Shown piece by piece: positions 11,302-22,492 of a stretch of DNA of 64,000 nucleotides. The stretch's first letter is position 1. Every line of letters starts with the position of its first letter. The DNA is taken from positions 64,167,001 to 64,231,000 of the forward strand of contig OY856411.1 in NCBI GenBank assembly GCA_963693085.1, written 5' to 3'. The notes under the pieces were generated by a model. It ran no database searches, was not told where the DNA came from, and was given only the letters and a program-made list of their open reading frames with translations. Origin of the DNA: Alisma plantago-aquatica (lineage: Eukaryota; Streptophyta; Magnoliopsida; Alismatales; Alismataceae). The position numbers and the translations under genes were made by a program.

Positions 11302-13507
11302 TGTTGGGTTTTAGGGGAGACAGAGAAGGCAGCGGAAACAAAAAATTTTCTCCCCCAACCCATACCGAGGAAATGCGTCAACGTCTATATAATAGGAAAG
11401 GATGGTTTGTGGAATCATACCTTGTCCCGAGGCTTGCTCGGTGACAATACCTCGCGCAATGCGTGGTCTTCAACTCCGGTCTTGGACGGTGTCTGTGCAG
11501 CTCCTGGTCGCACCGGGACTGACTCCTCCTCCTCCTACCGGACTGTCGGATGACAGTTGTCCTCCTGAGCGGCAGTGTCCTCCCGCCTCTGTAGTAGTCC
11601 ACACGAACTACCTGGAACTCCACTCTCCTTGTCCCACAAGGAAGTGGAAGGAGTCGCACCCTCCTATTGACGTACTATTCACCAACATACTCTCCTGCTA
11701 CCAGTTGCAACTGCAGTTGTCCTTCCCTTTCTGCACCTCCCTTTTGCGGGAAGCACTTGCTCGGGATCTCTCATGGTTACCAAAACCAGAGAGAACGACA
11801 ACTTCGCAAAGCAACTGGCTTGCATTGAGTTGTGCTCTGAGAAGCCCCCAATACCCCTATATATATAGGCGGGTCATGGGACAGGGTTCTCTGTGCCCGG
11901 CAATATGGGACTAAAGCAGGAGTAGAAGGGTTCGAGATTTTCCAAAAAAAGCAACCAACTCGCAACCTGAACCGGTCGGTTGGAGCACCAACCGATCGGT
12001 TGGGACCCATGAGCCGATCGGTTCACTTCTGAACTGGTCGGTTCGTGGTCCTGGTCGGTTCCCGATTGACTTTCCTTCTTTTGTTTCTAATTGGTATCGA
12101 ATACCAATCCTATTCCCAATCAAATTGGGCAAGTGAAACGCAAGGAAAATTCTCACCGACCTGACTTTCCCAACTTGCTCGGTTGCACCAGTTGAACTGA
12201 TCGGTTCAACACTTGAACCGCTCATTTCACCCTGGGCTTGAGCCGATCGACTCAACACTTGAGCCGACCGGTTCAGCAACCTCAGCCGACCGGTTCAACA
12301 CTTGAACCGATCGGTTGGGACTACAGGTTGTGCAGAATCAGTCAAATGCGATTTCAATCAATTTGATACTCTAATCAATGCGTCCAACACCTTGAACCAT
12401 ATGATATTGAGCTATCAACTGATTGAGTGTTTAATTGAACTACTAAACTCCTTTAGTAATCAATCTAAACATTGCTTTGTGGACAAAACTCCTCTTCCAG
12501 GTTAAATCCTATGTGTGTGACCCTGCAGGTCCATTTCACGTTGGCAGTGAAAGTCCATAACACTTATGACTTCACAAGCAAAGAGCGGTGCCTAGTCACA
12601 CATCATTGCTACCCAAGTGAAAGTAGAAAGTTGGAGAACAACTTTCATCCTACAATCCATGAATGGTGTTACAGTGAATGTATGTTTCCTTTGTCACTGA
12701 TATCCCAAATGAACTCAAGGCATGGAACAGTCATCCTGTCAATGTTCATTCACTTTCTTGATCTCAGAGTAGATTGAAGGAGATATGTATGACATCAATA
12801 TCACATACTGATTCACACATGCGTGTGCACGCCTATCTCAATCCTACTCATCAAGTGGCCTTGGATATCATACTCCCTCAGGAGGGACAAATCCCATATC
12901 TATCACTCACCCCTCAAAAACCCCATGTGTCAAAGCCACCCAATCATCACCTTTATAACAACCCATGTTTCAGGACTGCGTTTGATGATGTCAAAGTGTG
13001 CCCAACGACATGTGTTGAGTGCAGTGATTTCAGGTCTAAGAATCACACTCACCACCATCACTGTGAGTACTGACTGTGACTACCATCTCATGGTTCCATG
13101 TGTCAAACTCACGGTGGGTCTGTCTGGTACCTTGTTCTCTAACAAGTACCTATGTGTTTGGTTTGATATCTCTATATCATGACTAATGAGATTCTATCAT
13201 CAACCAACACCACAATCTAGTCTTGTGTGTCATTGTTGTCTATCTACCTTCCACAATGACATCTGACTAGGGACATAACAAGAATGTACAAACTCTTAGC
13301 ATCCGTATGATCTCAACGTTTAGGTCCTCAACCTGAAAGCATACGTCATTGAGTACTGTCATTCTCTAGACATTCAATTTGTTCTATCACTATCTCATAT
13401 GACTGAACCAGAAAGAATTGGAAGCTTGCCTTTGATGTTTATCAAATCAATCTTAATGTATCCCACCAATCATCCCATGATTGGCTCTCAGGGCATACAT
13501 ACCAACA
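11302..13507 (-). repeat. Copia 5' LTR (2206 bp)
   Basis: This is the upstream LTR in element orientation, bounded by TG...CA with the hexanucleotide inverted ends TGTTGG/CCAACA. It differs from the other LTR by scattered substitutions, many of them C/T or G/A transitions (for example GCGCGG versus GCGTGG). It also lacks a 41-bp block that the other LTR has near 5106-5146. Open frames such as 11402-11914 are not conserved proteins and I treat them as chance. The LTR should hold the promoter. A TATATATAG tract lies near 11860 (plus-strand numbering). Confidence 0.93.
11965..12320. repeat. Cluster of AACCGATCGGTT-type motifs in copia 5' LTR
   Basis: This is the counterpart of the cluster at 5095-5490, lacking a 41-bp block with two motif copies. 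Motif centres are preserved, although several copies differ by a transition. Confidence 0.85.
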
Positions 13508-13728
13508 TTGAGCTCATTACACACTCATATGCTAGGATCATGCTTCTATTCTATATCTAACATTTTCTCGTACATTGAGTCTTCCTTAAACAATCAAAGG
13601 GTCATACCTCCATCATAACCTCATATATTGCTTATCTCTTCTACATAGAAACCAAATACCTTAGGAATAAATATATTAGGTGAATGGATTTACATGTATT
13701 AGAGGAGTGGCTATACAAATAAGGATTA
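13508..13728. other. Unassigned sequence right of the copia insertion
   Basis: It starts with the right copy of the target duplication (TTGAG, 13508-13512). No coding or repeat signature recognised. Confidence 0.4.
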
Positions 13729-13900
13729 TGTTAGAGTTATTAGTTAGTGAGTTTTTGATGTAAATGGGGGAAGTATATTTGGCCCATTAGGGTTTCATCT
13801 ATGCATTATATTGGTCCCTTCTCGTATACATAGGACCATGGTTTTATCTAGAAGAATCAACTCATAACCCTCACATCTCATTTACCACATGGTATCATAC
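13729..13900 (+). repeat. Probable small copia LTR with primer site (relic)
   Basis: A 161-bp stretch starts TGTTAGAG and ends ACCACA. It is followed immediately by TGGTATCATAC (13890-13900), close to the initiator-Met primer site TGGTATCAGAGC. Short LTRs beginning TGTTAG are common in Ale/Retrofit-type copia and in TRIM elements. No second LTR was seen, so this is a truncated 5' end at best. Confidence 0.4.
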
Positions 13901-14076
13901 TATTGATCCTAGACCCTAGAGAAATTGATAGGGCCTCCTCCTGTGGGTGACCTTTGCCTCTTCTTCACTCAGAAGCCCATCGAGTATCATCCAAGCCTCC
14001 AAGCCACATGAACAATTCATACAACATGCCATTCTTGTCTCTTGTCATCATCTCATCTTTTATACATTTTTCTTAC

Positions 14077-14224
<148 letters not shown>

Positions 14225-15857
14225 TACTGAGACGATCTGTCGTGGAAAAGCAGGATCAACTAGAGCGGAAGCGTTTGATTAGCAGCGGAATATGAAAAAT
14301 CACTGGAAATTAAAACTTTTAAAGAAAAGATCTTTTAAACCATAAAACTCATTATAAGGAACAAGATAAACAGTTTACATCATTGTGAAATCACCTCTCG
14401 AGTGCTTATATACATTCAGATATAAAATCTCAAGGCTTAAAGCCAAAAACCTCAGACCTACTGACTCCTAGGACCTGAGAGTATAGAGACGACATAAGAC
14501 ATACTAACTATAGGACCTGACAGCCAGTATCTCCACCTGAGATTCACTGCTGCCCTTGGTATTGCTGTTGCTGATGCTGCCCACTCTCAAATTAGTTCCT
14601 TCGTCCTCGACGTCCACCTAAAAAGTCAAATCCCATGGGGGTGAGACAATTTGAATAATTGTCCCAGCGAGAGTTATAACTCTCCACCAGAAGCTTTGTT
14701 ATAGCAATGAAAGAATAACATGAGCAAGATAACTTAAAACATTCAACAACAGGCTTAGGATTAAGTAAAGCAACTTTTACTTTAACACTCATATCGATAA
14801 GGAATATGAAGAACATGTATACTAGTTACTTGACTAGAACATTGATAAACAATGTAACATCAATCATTATTTCTCGTAGTTCAACCTAAGCAGTTATGCT
14901 ACACGGCTGATTATGTTTTACAAACATTCTTATGCCCTGCGGAGATGAGGTATACCACTCATACTCCAACCGATCACTACTAAGTCGCATCGGTACCATA
15001 CATAGGTCATCAAAAGAGCCGGATTCTTATGACCTCATCTTCCTCAGTCAGTGTGAGGATCAACATGCAGGACATCTCATGTCTCTGCCAAGATAGCTTA
15101 CCAGGGTATTCTGGTACTTCGCTATTAGAGTCACAGTGACATTCTGTACTCTCTTCACTATCGAAAGATCTCTTGTTTATCTCTCATCGATGCGGCATTA
15201 AAGATTCCCTCGGGAGATTAGTGATATATCACCCCGACATTCACATATAATGTAGGATTGATGGAATAAAATACATCTTACATCAATTCCTACATCAGGA
15301 CGTTAGGATGTTCACGTCCATAAACCCCCACATACTCAAAAGTATGTGTTCCAGGAGTTCCCTTAGGAAAACCTGTTTCACCATCATTTAACTTATGACA
15401 ATGATGGATCTATGATCAGGGCTCTACATGATATAATTATACTTTGATTAGTTAAGTACATTTCAACATTCTTTTAGCATCAAGCATGTTTCCAAGCATT
15501 TAACTATTAAAACACTGCTATATAAGAAGAATACTAAATGTATCAATTTTAACTCACATCAGTTATCAAATGGATAGAAATTCTTAATCATCTCATCATA
15601 AGTCATCTAATCAGCATAACCTTGATGTTATTCATGGCTCTTACAGCCTATCAATCTCATATGATGCCACTTAAACTAGGAAACATAGTATGTCACTATT
15701 CATAAAGCTAATAGCATGCTTTCAATGAATATGATATCATAACCTTTATCTGGCTATGATTACTTCTTGCTAACCACCTGCATGATTAGTATAATTGAGG
15801 ATTTGCATATATAACAATATCATCACAATACCAAAACTTTTCAATTTCTTTATAAGA

Positions 15858-15970
15858 CACCACAGTCGTGCTCCCTTGCACGGTCGTGCAAGAGTAAAGG
15901 ACCACGGTCGTGCTTCAGTACACGGTCGTGCCATAATATATTCACCATGACCGAGTCATATCACCACGGC
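15858..15970. repeat. CACGGTCGTGC motif cluster within solo LTR 1
   Basis: Four or more copies of a CACGGTCGTGC-like, partly palindromic motif lie within about 110 bp, for example near 15880, 15902 and 15920. Confidence 0.7.
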
Positions 15971-16669
15971 TGGTTCTTAGGGTTAGGGTTGATTTATCTC
16001 AATTAGGAATATTAAACCCCTTTAGCTTACAAGGCATAAAGGATCCTCATGTTTCCACTTATAATTAGGGTTTCATACTCAAATGTATAACCTAGAATTA
16101 CTCCATTCATCAAATCATCCTAAATTAGGGTTTACTATTCATATTACTTGTTATTACCCTAAAATTAGGGTTTACTATTCACTTCATAGTGAATTGAGCT
16201 CATAGCATCACTATGTATGAAATTATCCTTATTGATGCCTTCAAATTGGGTTAAGATTCATCAATTATCATAATTAGGGTTTCTATGATCTCACCTGGAT
16301 AGATCATACCCTAATTATGTACATTTATATGTATTGAAGGTATCTACTTGAGTTTCAATCATAAATGGAGCCTTCTCTCTCTTATCATTAATAAATGATG
16401 CTTACATCACCCTAGATTAGATTAGGTCAAGTCAACTTTGATTATCTTAAGCTAAATCACCATTATTATGTCATTAGGGTTTACCTGATTAGGGGTGTTG
16501 TTTACTTGAACCCTTCAAGGTACATTGGTAATGTTCACCATTATCCATAACATGGGTCAATCTACTAAACACTTAACCCCTTAGTGTCTTTAGGTATCAT
16601 TAGGGTTTGAGTTAATTAACCATTGAACCATCTAAGTCTTCAGGGCATTAGGTATTCTTAACCCTAAAA

Positions 16670-17870
16670 GTCCCCAAACGGTTTCAGACTTCAACCTCCA
16701 AATGGTTTTGAATCCGCATGGAGGAGTTGACCATTTGGTATCTTTGACCTCCAAGACCGCATGAAACTCAAGACCATTTGTCCTTAAACGGTCTTGAAAC
16801 CGTTTGATCATGTTGACCGTTTGGACATGGTTGACTTTGAAACCGTTTGATCAAACCGCATGACCAAACCGCATGACCAAACCGCATGAGCTTCAAACCA
16901 CATGACCTTAAATGGTTTTGAAACCATTTGAGTCCAAACGGTTTTGAAACCGTATGGACTCAAACGGTCTTGAGACCGTTTGGTCCAAAAGTCTCAAAAC
17001 CGCATGTACCTAGAAAGTGCATCAACACTTGTAATTGGTTAGGGATTTCAAGGTTGAACCCCTCAATTAGTCTCATATATGTTAACCACTTATCAATTGA
17101 GCCAATTAGGTTTATCCTTAACCAATTTGACACTCAATTGACCCTCAATTGATATCCAATTAGGGTTGGAACCAATTGAATTAGGGTTTGTAAACGATCA
17201 ACCATCAATATTCATCAACATGAGTCTAATTGAAGTTGAACCCATAAACTATGATTCAATTGGACCATGACCTGACTCCAAACGGTCTTGGGATCGTTTG
17301 GACATCCTCCAAATGGTCTTGAGACCGTTTTCCCAAAGTATCATCAAAATCTAAGTCAATTTGTTGCGGGTTGAACCCTAATTAAGTCTAAAATCAGCAC
17401 TTTTCATTAATTCAACAACCTATTGTGATTGGACATTCAATTGATCAAAGTACCTTAACCCTAGACCTACAAATGGTCTTGGGTGACCACCAAACGGTCT
17501 TGAAACCGTTTGGTTGATCCCCAAATGATTTTGAAACCGTTTGGGTCACTCAACCCAAACTTCAACTCAATTGGTCCATTAAAATCAGCAATAAACCCGA
17601 TTAAGGTTTAAGTGATTGAAGTGCCTTCAACTTCAGATTTACGTGCAATTAGATGGTGATTCTTTGTAGGTGGTTAATTAATAAAGTATACAACATACCT
17701 CTAAATGGTCAATGCATGGTCAAACCTCCCAAATGGTCTTGGAGACAGTTTGATTATAAACGGTCTTGCAAACTGCATGAAATCAAACGGTTTTGAAACC
17801 ATTTGGTTTCAAAAGGTTTTGCAAACCATTTAGACCAAAGGTGCAAGATCGTTTGGTAAATTAAGATAAG
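16670..17870. repeat. Dense CAAACGGT/ACCGTTTG motif field within solo LTR 1
   Basis: More than 30 copies of the half motif AAACGGT or its complement ACCGTTT lie in 1.2 kb. They are often arranged head to head as AAACGG-TTTTGAAA-CCGTTT with inverted symmetry. Variants with A in place of G (AAATGGT, AAACCATTT) look like C-to-T decay of the same motif. The field is interrupted near 17040-17270 by sequence rich in CAATTGA/AATTAGG. Confidence 0.85.
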
Positions 17871-19058
17871 GATTAACTTTGTAATTAACTCCCATCATCT
17901 TCTACCTCAAGATTAAGGTCTGTTCTTCACAGTTTTTCTTGCAAAATGCAAGGGAAGGTAGGGGAAAGTAAGAACTAGCAACTAACACATAGAAAAGAGA
18001 TGCATAACAAAGCAAAAGGGTTTAGAGTTATAAAACCCACCTTAAGGTCATCCCTAGAGATCCAAGCTTCCAAGATTCCAAGCCTTTAATGGCGTCTTGA
18101 GCTCCACAGGTTGACCAAGGTCGTTTCTCCAAGAATTGGTTGGAAAAGATCGGCTAGAAAGAAGAACCAAGTAAGGAATACTAACAAACCAACCTTGCAC
18201 CATGAATTCCTCCATGAATCTGAGTAAGAAGATGACCCAAAATTTCCTAGAACTCCTTAGACGTTCTCCTCTACTCCAGAGCTCTGCCTTAGTCGGTTTA
18301 AGCAAGGGAATAAGTGAAGAAGTGAAGGAAACGGTTCCTTGGTTTGTAGAGAAAAGAGTATATGTACTTTAGGCAAAACTTCATCATAAGGACAACTAAT
18401 TTCTTAGTTTCTTATCTAGGTCCTTCTCTCCTTCTAAGCACGTTTATCCTTCTCTAAATTTAAACAAAACTCCTTCTAAAACCAAGAGCTAAAGGCAAAG
18501 AAGGTCAACTTATTACTAAGGTGCACATATAAAAGGGTTATTATGCTTTCAACTTGATTATTTAATTACAAGGATCACCTTTCTTTATTTGATTATTCAA
18601 ATGAAACGCCCTCTTCATCATTCTTACTCTAATTGGTTCCAAGAGTCATAAAAGATACTCTAGAAGGTGTATTTTACAAGTTGCACCCCAAATTTTGGGT
18701 AAATTGCACTTTACTCCAAAACTAGGGTTTAGAGCACAAGGATTTCTCCACAAGCTGCATCTAAGTGCCCAAGCTTGGAGAATCTATCATACTTTATCAT
18801 TTTTATCTTATGATGTCTCATCATTATAGGAACATCCAATCATGTGCAATTTGCAAGTTAACCCTTATAATTGGGTAATTTGCACATAGCTCCCTGTATT
18901 ACAAAACAATACTACAACATTGTTCAAAAGGGGCAGAAAAGAAAATATATGTTCCTCAGAAGCTTTAGTTACATACCAAAAGATAATCACAAGCATCTAA
19001 TTATATATTTAGGCAAAACACCTAAGGTTAGTCCATAACCCAGGTCAGGGATGTTACA

Positions 19059-19082
19059 CATACATACATACATACATACATA
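19059..19082. repeat. (CATA)n microsatellite
   Basis: A short CATA run lies between the solo LTR and the SINE. Confidence 0.9.
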
Positions 19083-19262
19083 GTCGGCAAGGGAATAGCC
19101 CGGTTGGCGAATTCCGCTGGTCCCCAATGAAGGGACCTGGGTTCGAAACCACACAGAGAAGCATCTCTTGATTTATCACCTCCCGGGCATCCGGCCTCCG
19201 CCACAGGTTATGGGAGAGGGAGGGGGGAGAAATCTCTCTCTTAATCCCATATATATATATAT
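19083..19262 (+). mobile_element. tRNA-derived SINE
   Basis: A short non-coding unit contains an RNA polymerase III A box (TAGCCCGGTTGG, about 19096-19107) and a B box (GGGTTCGAAACC, about 19139-19150). The spacing of roughly 30 bp is typical of tRNA-derived promoters. The body continues for about 100 bp past the B box through a GAGGGAGGGGGGAG stretch and ends in a TA-rich tail. Intervening sequence does not fold as a clear tRNA cloverleaf, so I prefer SINE to tRNA gene. Flanking simple repeats hide any target duplication. Confidence 0.7.
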
Positions 19263-19340
19263 ATATTCTTTGTGTGTGTAGGTATCATCCATTTCTATTG
19301 TGGTCGACTCTGTTCTTACACACACAACACATTATAAGGG

Positions 19341-19660
19341 TCATGCTCCCATCTTTGTGGAACTTCTCCTAATCCTACAAGGTTAGGTTCTCACTCCCAT
19401 CTTAGTGGGACTTCCCCTAATCCTTGAGGTGCACACGTGATTTGATCTACTCTAGTTTATGTGTGTGTCTTACCTGAATCCTTAGGGTCACATAGGATTG
19501 TGGACTTGCTCTCATCCATGTGGGATATTCCCTAACTTAAGGACATCATATCAAGGTAGATTATTGGGGCATCACCCCCACCGCCATGTGGCTTTTCCCA
19601 ATCACTATAATCGGTATTTCACTCCCATCATCATGTGAATATCCCTAACCCTAAATGCCG
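19341..19660 (+). repeat. Degenerate repeats of a CACTCCCATC..GTGGGACTTCCCCTAA unit
   Basis: At least five diverged copies of a roughly 40-bp unit (CTCCCATC, then a T/GTGG core, then TTCCCTAAC) occur at about 19343, 19391, 19509, 19573 and 19619. Spacing is irregular. The host element is unknown. Confidence 0.55.
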
Positions 19661-20324
19661 CCTGAAGGTACCTCAAACAACAACACAATCCATCTCAACG
19701 CCTTTTTGTCATCATGTACATTGCCTCAATCATCTCTTACATGTTCATGTTACTATTTAAAATCACCAGTTTTATTCTTGTTAGGCTCTCATATCAACAC
19801 ATGTTGAGATAATCATCATGCTATTCATCTTACATTATGTATTTTCAGCATGCATCACTTCCTTGCCCTTAAGCATCATTGTCATCTTCATTCTCATGCT
19901 CATTCTCATATTAGGTTATCTTTGCTCAATACGTTATCATATTCATCATCAAAAAACAAGATCCCAACATGACTAGGGTTATCATAACCTACACCTCATC
20001 CAATCCATGTGTATATCAATAATAACAAGCAAGGCATATACCAATGAATACACCACAAGGTTCATCATAAAATGCATGCCATATGTACTAGTTGTTATAT
20101 GGCAACATTACTAAGGTTTACTGAGAAAGATCCACTAAGAATCATTGGGGATTGCATAAGTGGAATGTATCATTCTCTAAGTATCACACATGCATGGAAT
20201 AAGTAATAAGAATACAGAACCCCTAGACTTTTGTTCATCAAACATGATTCCTCTTTAGTGATATAGGTATACATAACACATGAATCAAAATAAGATATTA
20301 GGATTCTATTGGAAATATTAGAAT
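19661..20324. other. Unassigned stretch left of the CACTA element
   Basis: No coding or repeat signature recognised. The last three bases before the element (ATA, 20325-20327) are the left target duplication. Confidence 0.4.
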
Positions 20325-20327
20325 ATA

Positions 20328-20520
20328 CACTACTACAGAAATGGCTTATAAAGTCGGTTTGTAGGGTGTCGGTTGTATACAAAAACCGACACATAAACCT
20401 TAATGTGTCAGTTTTTAACAGAAACTGACATCCAACCCATGAAGGTCGACCAGACACGGGTACCGCTTTTATTAAGTGTCGGTTAATTAATAAACAACCG
20501 ACACCTAAACTCAACCGCCA
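20328..20520 (+). repeat. CACTA 5' terminal and subterminal repeats
   Basis: The 13-bp terminal repeat is followed by copies of GTCGGTT/AACCGACAC (for example near 20355, 20384, 20480 and 20500). In En/Spm-type elements subterminal arrays of a 10-12-bp motif bind the TNPA-like protein; here the motif is about TGTCGGTT. Confidence 0.85.
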
Positions 20521-21244
20521 AACCCAAAATTCGTGCTCCTTGCCGTTCGTGCTCGCCGCTCGTCGCCGTCGAGCGAGAAGAAGTCCCGCCCGCCGGCCTC
20601 CCTCTCTGCCCGCCGACCTGCCTCTCCGCCCGCCGGCTTCCTTCTCCGTCGTCGCCGGTAGCATCTAGCCTTGCCGTCTTCTCCGCCAGGTATGCCCGCC
20701 CGCCCGCCCTACCTTGGGCTAGCCTGCCTGCCCGCCCACCCTGCCTTCTGCTAGCCCCCCCCGCCCTCTCCTCTGCTCCGGTGGCTGCTTGGGCGGTGCC
20801 AAGGCCCGCCCAAGCAGCTGCTGGGCGTTTTTTTTAAGTTATTTACTTATTTGTGTTTAGGGTTTAGGTACTGATTTTGTGCTTCTACTGACTTGAATAC
20901 ATGTACTGCAATATATGCATCTAATGCCTTAAATGGAAGACTCGAATGTTATAAAATCCCATCAAAGTAGGTAGAAACAACTTATATATATTCAGATCTT
21001 AATAATTCTATGAAGTGCACATTATCTTACTCAGGAAAAGTATGTGCATAATGTAGGATTAGTTCCATATAATGGTTCTATTTTAGTTCCATATAATGGT
21101 TCTATTTTAGTAAGCACCTAGACAAGCAATAAAAGGTTAACTGATGTTATACAACTTTTTCTGAAAATATATAACATCGTTATATGTACTTACACTTTGT
21201 TAATACTAATATCGTGCAGTCTCTGTCTTCGCATAACAGTCACT

Positions 21245-21658
21245 ATGAACTGGTCGTCTATGTCAATGTTAATGTTCCCTATTGAAGAAAAATTGGACAT
21301 CATCCTAGATGATCGTTCCTTAAACCAATTGGTCATACCCAAACATTGGCGCTTTCTAAAAGGAAGACACTACATGCCTGGTAAAGTGACCCTAACTTTT
21401 GGCAATTATTCACATGTTATCGAGGTTGAGTATGATTTGGCGGGAAATCTTGTATCAAAATCTGGTTGGCGTGATTGGATTGGAGAGCTGCATGTGGTCT
21501 TTTGGAACAGGCTTTTTCTCCGTCCAGTTGGCGATAATTCCATCAAAGTTTGGATAACCAACAGCAACGGCGAGACCCCCGATCATCTACTGCAGTATGA
21601 GTGCACGATGTCGGATATCATCTATGAGGAATATGAATCTGAGGCCCCTGTCAGTTGA
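21245..21658 (+). CDS. B3-like domain protein fragment inside CACTA element (137 aa)
   Basis: The reading frame is intact from ATG 21245 to the stop at 21658. A longer in-frame start exists at 21197, but TATCGTGCAG just upstream of about 21220 looks like a 3' splice site. I therefore treat 21245 as the first start inside that exon. Residues about 28-105 resemble a REM-type B3 DNA-binding domain: LVIPKHW at the start, then VTLTF near 50, a GW..W.GEL motif near 77-85, and NRLFLR...NSIKVWI at the end. The C-terminus is acidic (EEYESEA). Nothing else in the element is this intact. It could be a captured host gene fragment or an element-specific DNA-binding protein analogous to TNPA. The B3 assignment is by eye only. 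Confidence 0.4.
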   Translation: MNWSSMSMLMFPIEEKLDIILDDRSLNQLVIPKHWRFLKGRHYMPGKVTLTFGNYSHVIEVEYDLAGNLVSKSGWRDWIGELHVVFWNRLFLRPVGDNSIKVWITNSNGETPDHLLQYECTMSDIIYEEYESEAPVS

Positions 21659-22227
21659 GATTCATCTAAATACAGTGAGGAGCTTCGTGACACAGCTTCA
21701 TCATCAAAAAAAAGTTACGGATGCATGCGGGACCATGTTGGTGTAGTATTTAGTTGTCTATCTATCTAGACTTGTCTGTATTAATAGTTTTTTAAATTAT
21801 GCGCATGTTTAGGGGTACACCAACCCCTTTGTTTAGTTATTGTTATAACTGAAGTGTGTGTTCCCATGAATGGAACTGAAAGTTGCTACATGAATGCTTA
21901 TAACTGAAGTGTGTGTTCCCATGAATGTTCCCATTTGCATGATTACACTACTATTTTCTCATATTGTTTAGTCTATTTTAATATGACATACTTGCTTATA
22001 TCTTGCTGAATGATGAACTGTAATGCACACATTTGACATGCTTGGAATGTAAATGATGAACTTTTCCCTAAATTGCCAATCATGCTTTTAAATACATCAA
22101 TAATCACCCTAACTTGAAGAACTAGGATTTTAGGTATAAGAATGACAATACATTATTTGTTGGCCTAGAAACCCGTCCACGATTTACTCATTAGGAGTAA
22201 ATCTTGGATAGTCCCCGGTTTGGGACT

Positions 22228-22430
22228 GTTCTTGAACACATAATCTCTCTTAGGATGTAAGTGTATAATGTGTATTGGGTTTTCAAGAAAATTTTGGCAG
22301 CATTTCCCCGTTTGTTCTCTAAGTACATATGTACTTGGAGAACAGCGGGGAAATGCTGCCGAAATTTTCTTGAAAACCCAATACACATTATACACTTACT
22401 AGTGAGATTAGGTGTTCAAGAATGGATAGG
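22228..22430. repeat. Long hairpin (about 100-bp arms) in CACTA element
   Basis: The arms are nearly perfect inverted copies around AAGTACATATGTACTT (22321-22336). The left arm runs TTCTTGAACACATAATC through GTGTATAATGTGTATTGG to CATTTCCCCG, and the right arm is its complement. Related blocks occur at 34992-35230, 40600-40711, 45004-45174 and 54989-55030, always inside CACTA sequence. Confidence 0.92.
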
Positions 22431-22492
22431 TGGTACACATTTATTATATATAATAATGACATCACATGTATTTGTTAACCCTAGACCCTAAT

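Larger units (their letters stand above)
4434..13507 (-). mobile_element. Complete Ty1/copia LTR retrotransposon (9.07 kb, degenerate interior)
   Basis: Two long direct repeats (4434-6680 and 11302-13507) both start TGTTGGG and end CCAACA, and they flank a 4.6-kb interior. The 5-bp target duplication TTGAG is perfect (4429-4433 and 13508-13512). Orientation is minus: an initiator-Met primer site lies just left of the right-hand LTR, and a purine tract (minus-strand GCAAGTGGGAG) lies just right of the left-hand LTR. The gag (about 9100-9840) and RT/RNase H remnants (about 7060-7990) are in copia order on the minus strand. The interior is shorter than usual for an autonomous copia element, and I could not read protease or integrase. 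Internal deletions are therefore likely, and mobilisation would need proteins from other copies. Confidence 0.93.
14228..19058 (-). repeat. Solo LTR, Ty3/gypsy-like, 4.83 kb (copy 1)
   Basis: On the minus strand the unit starts TGTAACATCCCTGACC (from 19058) and ends CGTCTCA (at 14228). It is flanked by CATAC on both sides (14223-14227 and 19059-19063), a 5-bp target duplication. The right flank is a CATA microsatellite, which weakens this slightly. There is no coding interior, primer site or second LTR. Segments are shared with 49721-54236 and 56591-60001: the start region and a GAGAGTTATA...TGTCTCAC...AGGTGGAC block (here about 14600-14700, minus). Family assignment to Ty3/gypsy is inferred from LTR length and start; no internal region proves it. 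Confidence 0.8.

Noticed and set aside
11402..11914. 170-codon open frame (and the related 4534-4848 frame) in the copia LTRs
   Set aside because: It lies wholly in LTR sequence and is broken in the sister LTR by a stop at 4848. It also overlaps opposite-strand frames of similar length and resembles no gag-pol or host domain.
19083..19160. Functional tRNA gene
   Set aside because: The polymerase III boxes are good, but arms of a cloverleaf do not pair convincingly. The unit continues about 100 bp with a TA-rich tail, which fits a SINE.
22165..22491. Two nearly identical peptides (MYNVYWVFKKI...) on opposite strands
   Set aside because: They are a by-product of the hairpin: each arm read outward gives the same peptide. 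No evidence for a protein.
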